Shown here one piece after another: positions 7,061-14,666 of a stretch of DNA of 44,418 nt (the first letter of the stretch is position 1; every line of letters begins with the position of its first letter). The translations under genes were made by a program, and so were the position numbers. Source of the stretch: Acidobacteriaceae bacterium (lineage in GTDB: Bacteria > Acidobacteriota > Terriglobia > Terriglobales > Acidobacteriaceae); contig JASHOY010000328.1 of NCBI GenBank assembly GCA_030038435.1, positions 1-44,418 of the forward strand, in the 5' to 3' direction. The notes under the pieces were generated by a model, which had not been told where the DNA came from, searched no databases, and saw only the letters and a program-made list of their open reading frames with translations.

Positions 7061-9282
7061 GATCCGTTCGCTTCATTTCTCCGGCTCTGTTTTGCATCGC
7101 GATTCCGGGCTTCTGGCATACGGGCTGTGCGGCTCAGGCTGCCAAGTCGCAGACTGCTGAGCTTGCGGTAACCTGGAGCCTGCAGATTGCGCCCATCGTT
7201 TATCACAACTGCACCACTTGCCATCATCCGGGCGGGGGCGGGCCTTTCAGCTTGCTCAGCTATCGCGATGCTTGGCGCCGCGGCCCGCAGATGGTGCAGG
7301 TCACCCAGTCGCGCTTTATGCCCCCATGGCTGCCCGCGCCCGGATACGGCGAATTTGCCGATACGCGGCGGCTTAGCGATCGCGAAATAGAACTGATCCG
7401 AAAATGGGTCGCGGCGGGCATGCCTGAAGGCGATCGCACGCAGGCTCCGCCTCCACCCCGTTTCGACACCACCTGGCAGATGGGAAAGCCGGATCTGATC
7501 CTCACCGTCGAGCGCCCCTATATGCTCTACGCCTCCGGTACCGACGTCTTCCGCAACTTCATCCTGCCCTACCCCTTGGCGCAGTCGCACTACATTCGCG
7601 CCATGGAAATCCTGCCCAGCGTGCCTTCGATCGTTCACCACTGCAACCTGCTGATTGACCGCACGGCTTCGTTCCGCCGCCTCCACCCCAACCACTGGAA
7701 GGATGGAATTCCCGGCATGGAACTGGAGGTGGATGCAGGAAACACTTTTGATCCCGACAGCCATTTTCTTTTCTGGAAACCCGACACTCCGGTCGTGGTT
7801 GAGCGCAAGGGAATGCCCTGGCGCCTCGATCCCGGAAACGATCTCATCCTCAACATGCATTTGAAGCCTAGTGGCAAACCCGAAATCATCTCCGCGCAAG
7901 TGGGTTTGTACTTCACCTCGCAGCCCGCAACCCTGCACCCCATGCTGCTTCAGCTCGAGGATGACCGGGATCTCGATATTCCCGCAGGAGACAGCCATTT
8001 TGTGGTGCAGGATGAACTGAAGCTCCCGATTGACGTGGATGTGCTGGGAGTCTACCCCCACGCGCATTATCTGGGCAAAGAACTCGAAGGTTGGGCCACC
8101 CTCCCCAACGCCAGTAAAAAATGGCTGATTCGCATTCCCAACTGGGATATCGATCGCCAGTCGATTTATGAGTATCGCGAGCCAGTATTTCTTCCCCGCG
8201 GATCGGTCGTGCACATGCGCTATGTCTATGACAATTCCGAGGACAACGTACATAATCCCAACGACCCTCCGATCCGTGTTCGCGCCGGCAACCGCTCGGT
8301 GGACGAAATGGCGCACCTCTGGATACAGGTGCTGCCCGTAAACGTCCCCAAAAACGGCCCCGACCCGCGTCTGCTTCTAGAGCAGGCGTGGATGGAACAC
8401 CGGCTGAACAAAAACCCCGGCGACTTCATTGCACTTTATAACCTCGCGTCTGCGCTGGCCGGACTCGGCCGCTATTCCCAGGCCGCCGATGACTACCGCA
8501 AGTTATTGACCGCGCATCCCGACGACGCGCGGACCCTCAACAGCCTCGGCGCCGCACTGGAAAACGGGGGAGATCTGCAAGCGGCCAACGGCGCCTATGA
8601 ACAGGCGATCGCTCTCGCGCCAGGCGATTGTGATGCGCGCTTCAACCTGGCCGGACTGGATGTGAAACGCTCTCTCTTCGCCTCAGCCGAAGAAGAATTT
8701 CGCACCATGCTCCGGCGGTGCCCCGCCGATGCGGGAGCCTATAGCGGACTGGGAGTGGCGTTGATCGGGGAAGGGAATTCGTCTGCCGCCCAGGCGCAAT
8801 TTCAACGGGCTCTCCAACTCGATCCCAACAACTTCAGCGCGCTTTATCATCTCGGACAAATGGACATCGAATCAGGCGAGCCCGATCGCGCGATCGATCT
8901 GCTGCAATCGGCCGCGCAGCAGCGACCCGACGATCTGGACACAAGGGAGCGCCTGGCGATGGCCTTTGCTCAATCTGGCCGCCCCGGCGATGCGCTGACA
9001 CAACTCAAGGAAGCGGTGCGGATCGCTCCTGGGGATGCAGACCTGCACGCGCTGCTCTCCCAGGTTCTGGCCGGAACCGGCCAGTTTCAGCAGGCCATCG
9101 ACGAACAAAATGTTGCGCTGCGACTGCAACCGGAGGACGCTGACGGTTGGAACAACCTGGGGGTATTACATGCGCGAATGGGCAATACCGCCGCCGCACG
9201 CGCCGATTTTCAGCATGCTTTAGAGCTTGTGCCAGGTCATGCGCAGGCGCGCGCGAATCTGGCTCGGCTTCCCAGACAATGA
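7057..9282 (+). CDS. Cytochrome c / PHM-like type II copper monooxygenase / TPR fusion protein
   Basis: 741 residues with an N-terminal signal and possible lipobox (HTGC at 21-24). One c-type haem site is at CTTCH (52-56), with RFMPPW (Met88) as likely axial ligand. Residues of about 140-430 match the two-domain fold of peptidylglycine alpha-hydroxylating and dopamine beta-monooxygenases. The HH pair is His194/His195 and the third CuH-site His is His268 (LILNMHLKPSG). The CuM-site HxH is His335/His337 (GVYPHAHYLGKELEG) and the Met ligand is Met418 (VDEMAHLWIQ). The spacings resemble those of rat PHM. Residues of about 440-740 are eight or so TPRs. The gene is coupled to the redoxin by ATGA. 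Substrate is unknown; hydroxylation or electron transfer at the cell surface is inferred. Confidence 0.85.
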   Translation: MRSVRFISPALFCIAIPGFWHTGCAAQAAKSQTAELAVTWSLQIAPIVYHNCTTCHHPGGGGPFSLLSYRDAWRRGPQMVQVTQSRFMPPWLPAPGYGEFADTRRLSDREIELIRKWVAAGMPEGDRTQAPPPPRFDTTWQMGKPDLILTVERPYMLYASGTDVFRNFILPYPLAQSHYIRAMEILPSVPSIVHHCNLLIDRTASFRRLHPNHWKDGIPGMELEVDAGNTFDPDSHFLFWKPDTPVVVERKGMPWRLDPGNDLILNMHLKPSGKPEIISAQVGLYFTSQPATLHPMLLQLEDDRDLDIPAGDSHFVVQDELKLPIDVDVLGVYPHAHYLGKELEGWATLPNASKKWLIRIPNWDIDRQSIYEYREPVFLPRGSVVHMRYVYDNSEDNVHNPNDPPIRVRAGNRSVDEMAHLWIQVLPVNVPKNGPDPRLLLEQAWMEHRLNKNPGDFIALYNLASALAGLGRYSQAADDYRKLLTAHPDDARTLNSLGAALENGGDLQAANGAYEQAIALAPGDCDARFNLAGLDVKRSLFASAEEEFRTMLRRCPADAGAYSGLGVALIGEGNSSAAQAQFQRALQLDPNNFSALYHLGQMDIESGEPDRAIDLLQSAAQQRPDDLDTRERLAMAFAQSGRPGDALTQLKEAVRIAPGDADLHALLSQVLAGTGQFQQAIDEQNVALRLQPEDADGWNNLGVLHARMGNTAAARADFQHALELVPGHAQARANLARLPRQ

Positions 9283-9373
9283 TCCTCATGTGTTAGCATC
9301 TGACTCTGCCTTACAGCCATAGAACCCGCCGCGCGCGAAAACAGTGCCGGCCTCGAGAGCAAGGAGCGTCGTT

Positions 9374-11167
9374 ATGAAAACTATCGGCCGCGTATGTGCG
9401 CTATTGCCTGCGCTTTTCCTGGCCACGAGCCTGCCCGCATTCCCGCAGCAACTGGGCGCATCGTCAACGCAAAACGCTGCGGGCCCAGCATGGTGGAAAA
9501 ATGCTGTGATCTGCGAAATCTATCCGCGCAGCTTTCAGGATTCGAATGGCGATGGCGTCGGCGACCTGAACGGCATCACCTCGCGGCTCGATTACCTGCA
9601 GAAGCTCGGCGTCAACGCCATCTGGCTCACCCCCATCTATCCCTCACCACAGGTCGATTTCGGCTACGATATCTCAGATTACGAAGCCATCGACCCACAA
9701 TACGGTACCATGGCCGATTTTGACCGTCTTGTCGCCGAAGCCCAAAAACGCGGCATCCGCATCATCATGGACCTGGTCCTGAACCACACTTCCGACCAGG
9801 ATCCCTGGTTCAAGGAGTCCGCCAGCTCGCGCACCAATCCCAAGGCTGACTGGTATATGTGGCGCGATCCCAAGATGGTCAACGGACAACGCGAGCCGCC
9901 CAATAACTGGATTTCCGGCTTCGGCGGATCGGCCTGGCAGTGGGATCCCGCCCGCCGACAGTACTACTATCACCGCTTCTACGTGCAGCAGCCCGACCTG
10001 AACTGGAACAATCCCCAGGTACGCCAGGCAATGTACGACGTGGAGCGATTCTGGATTCGCAAAGGCGTCGCCGGATTCCGTCTCGACGCCATCACCGCTC
10101 TCTTCGAGGACCCGCAGGACCGCAATGAACCCTACGTTCTCGGCCCCGATGGCAAGCCTCGCATCAACGCCTATGGCGACAAAGAGGTGACGAGCATCTA
10201 TACCGACAACCTGCCCGAAGTTCACGATGTCCTGCGGCAACTCCGCCAGGTCGCAGACGAAACCGGCAGCGGCAATACGGTACTGATCGGCGAGACTTAC
10301 CTTAACTCTATCGCCGATCTGCGCAAGATGTACGGCGCCAATAACGACGAACTGCAGCTACCCATGGACATGCAGGTAGGCTTTATCAATAAATTCGATG
10401 TCCCGCTCTTTCGCCGCCGCATCAATGAAGCGGAAACCGAGCTCAACGGCGACCAGCCGCTCTTCGTTTTTGACAATCACGACAATCCGCGCTGGGACCG
10501 CTATCAACTCAGCGCCGACGGAACCCCGCAATACGGATACGGCCCGCACCACGACGGCATCGGCCGCGTAATCGCCACCGTTCTCTTCGCCTCGCGCGAT
10601 ACCGCCCTGATGTACTACGGCGACGCCATCGGCATGGTCACAACGCCGCCGGCCAGAAAAGAAGATGTGCGCGACCCCATTGGCATCCGCGGCTGGCCTA
10701 AAGAAAAGGGCCGTGATGGCGAGCGCACTCCCATGCAGTGGAATGCCGGCCCCGACGCGGGATTCTCTTCATCTGGCGTTAAGACCTGGCTGCCCATTCC
10801 GCCCAGTTATACGACCTACAACGTTGCCGCGGAGGAGCCCAGCCAGGATTCCATGCTCCATTGGTACCAGCAACTCATCGCGCTTAAAAAAGGCGACCCG
10901 GCTCTGCACGATGGCGCGGAAATCATGCTGAACACCTCTGACAACCGCGTCTTATCCTGGCTGCGCAAAGGCCCCGACGGGGAAAGTGTCGTTGTCGCAT
11001 GCAACTTCACCGACCAGCCGCAGACCATAAGCTTCAATCTAAGTGCGCAGGGTGTGCAAGGCACGCGTATGAAAACCCTGATGATAACTCCGGGCGCGGC
11101 TGAGCCGCAATCGCTCCATTCAATTCAGCTCGGCCCCTATGGCGTCTACATCGGCGAAGTTCGTTAA
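9374..11167 (+). CDS. Exported GH13 alpha-glucosidase (oligo-1,6-glucosidase-like)
   Basis: 597 residues. The start at 9374 has AAGGAG 7 bases upstream and gives the signal peptide MKTIGRVCALLPALFLATSL; an in-frame GTG at 9344 adds no signal and is less likely. GH13 regions are clear: DLVLNHTS, GVAGFRLDAI with nucleophile Asp238, IGETYL with acid/base Glu307, and FVFDNHDNPRW with Asp370. NAVICEIYPRSFQDSNGDG is the usual N terminus of alpha-glucosidases. The QPDLN motif (206-210) marks the oligo-1,6-glucosidase subfamily, while Ala after the nucleophile (DA instead of DV) is more usual in alpha-1,4-specific enzymes, so linkage preference is open. It would release glucose from short alpha-glucans outside the cytoplasm. 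The gene stands alone, convergent with the lactonase gene. Confidence 0.92.
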   Translation: MKTIGRVCALLPALFLATSLPAFPQQLGASSTQNAAGPAWWKNAVICEIYPRSFQDSNGDGVGDLNGITSRLDYLQKLGVNAIWLTPIYPSPQVDFGYDISDYEAIDPQYGTMADFDRLVAEAQKRGIRIIMDLVLNHTSDQDPWFKESASSRTNPKADWYMWRDPKMVNGQREPPNNWISGFGGSAWQWDPARRQYYYHRFYVQQPDLNWNNPQVRQAMYDVERFWIRKGVAGFRLDAITALFEDPQDRNEPYVLGPDGKPRINAYGDKEVTSIYTDNLPEVHDVLRQLRQVADETGSGNTVLIGETYLNSIADLRKMYGANNDELQLPMDMQVGFINKFDVPLFRRRINEAETELNGDQPLFVFDNHDNPRWDRYQLSADGTPQYGYGPHHDGIGRVIATVLFASRDTALMYYGDAIGMVTTPPARKEDVRDPIGIRGWPKEKGRDGERTPMQWNAGPDAGFSSSGVKTWLPIPPSYTTYNVAAEEPSQDSMLHWYQQLIALKKGDPALHDGAEIMLNTSDNRVLSWLRKGPDGESVVVACNFTDQPQTISFNLSAQGVQGTRMKTLMITPGAAEPQSLHSIQLGPYGVYIGEVR

Positions 11168-11268
11168 CCACAGCCTGCACGTCCAGGGTGCTCTGAGCCA
11201 AGCCGCATACGGAATACTGCTTCTTCGGTTCGGGTGCGCAGATTCCTCGCCGTTCGTTGGTCTGCTGC

Positions 11269-12525
11269 TTAGGTCAGGAAGGTGATGTTCGCCGGACTCC
11301 CAACCGCGGTATACCGGCCGGTAAAGGTGAGCAGGCCCGTCGCCCGCTCGATCCGAAATGAAGTGACGGAATCCCCCAGTTGATTGCAGACGAACATGAA
11401 ATTCCCGCCGGGGTCGATGCAGCAATTGCGCGGATAGTCAGCCATCGTGGAAACCTCGCCGATATGCGAGAGCCGGCCTTCCTCGCCGATCGAGAAGATC
11501 GCGATGGTGTCGTGCAGGCGATTGGCCGCATAGAGATTCTTTCCGCTGCGGGATACCACAATCTCGGAAGCAAAGTTCGTTCCCGCAAAGCCGGCCGGCA
11601 GTGTCGAGAGCGTCTGCTGCGCTCTTAAGGTGCCAGTAGCAGGATCGTAGTGGAAAAATGCTACCGTCGATGCTTCCTCCTGGATCGAGTAGAGCCAATG
11701 ACCGTTGGGATGGAATGCGAAGTGACGCGGGCCGTCGCCGCTGGGCAGGGAAGTGAACGGCGCGCCCGGAGGAGCGGTTAATTTGCCGGTGCTACGATCA
11801 AAGCGATAAGTGTAGATGCGGTCCTGGCCCAAATCCGTTGCCAGTACGAAGCGATTGTTCGGATCGGCTGCGATCATATGCGCGTGAGGCTCGTCGTGGC
11901 CGCTGATGGCGAGGCTTCCTCGGGGCGCATCGGTGGCATGTTTACTACCCACCGACCCCAGATCCTGGTGAACATAAACGGCCGTGCCCAGCGATCCATC
12001 GGCACGGATGGGAAGCACGGCGATACTTCCTCCCCCATAGTTGGCGACAAACACAAACCTCCCTCCGGCATCGACGCTGCAATATGCGGGAATCGCGCCT
12101 TCTGAACTCACCGTATTCAGCGCCCTCAAAGCACCGGTCGCGCCGTCGATGGCAAAAGCGCTTACCGATCCATTGCCGCCATCGAAGTCATCGATCTCGT
12201 TCACCGCGTAGAGATATTTCTTCGCAGGATGAAGCGCAAGCCAGGAGGGATTGGGTGTCTTTACAGCCGCGTCGCGTCGCGACAGTTCACCGGTGCGGAG
12301 ATTCATCTCCAACTGTTCGATGCCCTCGCCATGTCCGGCAGCCCCGTGTGCGCCGGTATAGGTGCCCACATAAACCAGCACCCGGCCCGCGCCGGCGTGC
12401 GGCATTTCAGTCTGAGCCGTCGCTCGAACTCCCCGTGTGAACGCAAAAGCGGTCGAGGCCGCGAGAAAACGTCGACGCGAAATATCCTTCTGCCTGACTC
12501 CGATTGTCATTTCATCCATCCTCAT
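11269..12525 (-). CDS. Beta-propeller lactonase (6-phosphogluconolactonase-like), Tat-exported
   Basis: 418 residues. A twin-arginine signal is seen at DISRRRFLAASTAFAF; the mature protein starts near ATAQTEMPHAG. The rest has repeating blades of the Pgl/muconate-lactonizing-like lactonase family: LVYVGTYTGAHG, NPSWLALHPAKKYLYAVNE, YCSVDAGGRFVFVANYGGGS, EPHAHMIAADPNNRFVLATD, GDGPRHFAFHPNGHWLYSIQE and YPRNCCIDPGGNFMFVCNQ. The start may be 12525 or the third ATG at 12510, which has GAGGA upstream. It lies 48 bases downstream of the gntP-like gene on the same strand. Export implies a non-phosphorylated sugar lactone as substrate, giving aldonate such as gluconate that the permease could import (inference). 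Confidence 0.88.
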   Translation of the reverse strand: MRMDEMTIGVRQKDISRRRFLAASTAFAFTRGVRATAQTEMPHAGAGRVLVYVGTYTGAHGAAGHGEGIEQLEMNLRTGELSRRDAAVKTPNPSWLALHPAKKYLYAVNEIDDFDGGNGSVSAFAIDGATGALRALNTVSSEGAIPAYCSVDAGGRFVFVANYGGGSIAVLPIRADGSLGTAVYVHQDLGSVGSKHATDAPRGSLAISGHDEPHAHMIAADPNNRFVLATDLGQDRIYTYRFDRSTGKLTAPPGAPFTSLPSGDGPRHFAFHPNGHWLYSIQEEASTVAFFHYDPATGTLRAQQTLSTLPAGFAGTNFASEIVVSRSGKNLYAANRLHDTIAIFSIGEEGRLSHIGEVSTMADYPRNCCIDPGGNFMFVCNQLGDSVTSFRIERATGLLTFTGRYTAVGSPANITFLT

Positions 12526-12573
12526 GAATAAAGTTCGAGCTTGCCGGCATGATACCGCCGCCTAGAAACCGCA

Positions 12574-13923
12574 TCAGTGAACCAGGGATGCAGCCATGGT
12601 GAGCAGAAGCGCAGTTATGGAAATAATGGTTTCGCAAATCGACCAGGATTGGATGGTTTGCGGGACGCTCATATTGAAGTACTCCTTGACCAGCCAGAAC
12701 CCACCATCGTTGACATGCGAAAAAATGAGGGAGCCCGAGCCGGCAGCGATGGCCAGCAGTTCCGGGTGTGGATAAGCCGTCCCCAGCGCCACCGGCGCGA
12801 CCATCCCCGCGGCGGTGATCATGGCCACCGTCGCCGATCCTGTGGCAAGTCGCATCAGGGCCGCCAGCAGCCAGGCCAGCAACAGTATCGGAACATGTGT
12901 CTGAAGCGCTATCCGGACAATCGCGTGAGAGACGCCGCTATCCTGGAGCACACGGCCGAAACCTCCGCCGGCTCCAACCAGCAGGGTGATGAGAGCTGTG
13001 GGCGCCAGGCAGTCCTGGCTGAAACGCAAAATCGTCGCGCGCGTAAAACCCCGCATCTTGCCCAGAGTGTAAAAACTCACCAGCGCGCCGATCAGAAGCG
13101 CCATGTCGTCATTGCCCAGCAGGCCCAGCGCCTGGTTGAAAGCGCCGGTACGCGCGCCGATGGTGCCCGCAAAACTGCCGATGACCATCAGAAACACGGG
13201 CAGCAGAACGGTGAAAAGTGTGAGCCTGAATCCGGGCAGGCTGCGCTCGGAGCCATGATCGACAAACTGGTCGGCCATGGGATTGTCCGGCGGCAACTCG
13301 ATATGCGGCGCGATCAGTTTGGCGTAAAGAGGGCCGGCGAGTATCGCCGTGGGTATGCCGATCAGCAATGCGTAAAAAATCGTTCGGCCCACACTGGCCT
13401 TGAATATCGACACCGCCATGATCGCCGCCGGGTGCGGAGGCACCAACCCCTGGTCCACTGACAGACCTGCCACAAGGGGCAGCGCCACCTCCACCAGCGA
13501 TTTCCCCGTCCGCCGCGCAACCGTATAAGCGATGGGAATCAGCAGAACGAAGCCTACTTCAAAGAAGCAGGGCAAGCCCACCACCAACCCGATCGCCATC
13601 ATCGCCCAGGCAATGCGCTTCTCGCCGAAGAAATCAATGATGGTATGCGCAATCTGATCCGCACCGCCCGACTCCGCCAGCATTTTCCCAAGCATCGTGC
13701 CCAGCGCGACGATGATGGCAATGTGTCCCAGCGTTGCGCCCAGCCCCAACTCGAAGGAATGAATGCCAGCGGTGAAGGGCATTCCCGCCGCCAGCGCAAG
13801 CGCCAGTGAAGCTAAAAATAATGTGATGAAGGGGTTCAGTTTGAAAACTGCAACGAGCACGATAAGGCCGATTACGGCTATCAGCGCCGCAGTCAACAGG
13901 TATAGGCTGTGTGGATCGATCAT
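12574..13923 (-). CDS. gntP: GntP-family gluconate:H+ symporter
   Basis: 449 residues, about twelve hydrophobic segments, full length for the family. Family signatures are plain: IVALGTMLGKMLAESGGAD, IGLVVGLPCFFEVGFVLLIP, VDQGLVPPHPAAIMAV, TALITLLVGAGGGFGRVLQD, RLATGSATVAMITAAG and SGSLIFSHVNDGGFWLVKEY. GntP proteins import gluconate or related aldonates and hexonates with protons across the inner membrane. The exact substrate cannot be told from sequence. The gene precedes the exported lactonase gene by 48 bases and is probably its operon partner. The start ATG at 13923 has only a weak upstream GGGA. Confidence 0.93.
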   Translation of the reverse strand: MIDPHSLYLLTAALIAVIGLIVLVAVFKLNPFITLFLASLALALAAGMPFTAGIHSFELGLGATLGHIAIIVALGTMLGKMLAESGGADQIAHTIIDFFGEKRIAWAMMAIGLVVGLPCFFEVGFVLLIPIAYTVARRTGKSLVEVALPLVAGLSVDQGLVPPHPAAIMAVSIFKASVGRTIFYALLIGIPTAILAGPLYAKLIAPHIELPPDNPMADQFVDHGSERSLPGFRLTLFTVLLPVFLMVIGSFAGTIGARTGAFNQALGLLGNDDMALLIGALVSFYTLGKMRGFTRATILRFSQDCLAPTALITLLVGAGGGFGRVLQDSGVSHAIVRIALQTHVPILLLAWLLAALMRLATGSATVAMITAAGMVAPVALGTAYPHPELLAIAAGSGSLIFSHVNDGGFWLVKEYFNMSVPQTIQSWSICETIISITALLLTMAASLVH

Positions 13924-14666
13924 GGCTGGTTTGTTGTCCCTGAGTGTCCGACTGCAGTTTTTGAGGGGCTTGCACAGTTTAGGCGAATGAACAGAATGAC
14001 CGTGACCTCGGCGATCCTGTTACTTGCCTTGACCGCATTCGATTCTATCGTGCTCGCCACCTCCTTCGTATCGATGACGGGACAAACATTTGGCAGGTCA
14101 TCCCGCGATGACTCCCGATCTGCACGTCCTGGGTGCGCAATTCGCCCTGAACGGTCACCGCAGCGCCGCGCGAATTCGGAAATGAACGCTCTTTCTATTC
14201 TGGTTCCAGACGCTTGGCTGCGAGAGACGGCCGCTATATGCAATCGGCACGCTGCTCCACTTAGATAGCAGCCCCTATCAGCCCAAACCTCCGCTGCTCC
14301 AGCCGGTTGGCGTAAGCTCCTCAGGCTGAATACCTTCTACTCAACCTCCTCAGTGCCTGGCTGTTCTCTTCTCACAGGTTAAGGATGAGTTCAACCCCTT
14401 CGCCTGCCGTTTGGCACAAAGGTTATGCTGGCGTTAACAGGAAGGATAGGAACGGGATAGCGGAACCATGCTGGGCCAAACGGTGAGTCACTTGGCAGTT
14501 CATTCTTAATTTTCATAAAAAAGTTTGGGCCAGTGATCAGAGGGGTTGGCAAGGTTCAAGCTTTGTCGACCGCGTGCGGAAGATGGGTTCCGGAACAGTT
14601 CGGAATGGCCCTGCACAGGAAATCAAACAAAGCAAACTGGCGGTGAAAAATCAGGAGGCCTGAAAA
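13924..14666. other. 743-base intergenic region with a possible gene remnant
   Basis: No complete gene. A plus-strand frame from the ATG at 13987 begins MNRMTVTSAILLLALTAFDS, which looks like a signal peptide, but becomes Arg-rich and not protein-like after about 35 residues and runs to 14268. In the neighbouring frame at about 14105-14165, TPDLHVLGAQFALNG reads like the start of a secreted glycosidase domain. A decayed exported-enzyme gene is possible but unproven. The 3' part (14490-14666) is the promoter and leader region of the receptor at 14667. Confidence 0.3.
14492..14519 (+). promoter_or_regulatory. Promoter candidate for the receptor at 14667
   Basis: TTGGCA (14492-14497, five of six matches to the -35 consensus), a 16-base AT-rich spacer, and CATAAA (14514-14519, four of six matches). 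It would leave a leader of about 140 bases before the start codon. Confidence 0.35.

Noticed and set aside
6916..8316. Open frame of 466 codons on the minus strand inside the copper-monooxygenase-like gene
   Set aside because: It opposes a protein with clear haem and copper motifs and has no recognisable motif itself.
14411..14428. TTGGCAC followed by TATGC, suggestive of a sigma-54 (-24/-12) promoter upstream of the receptor
   Set aside because: The GG and GC elements are 12 bases apart, not the required 10, and the -12 TTGC core is absent.
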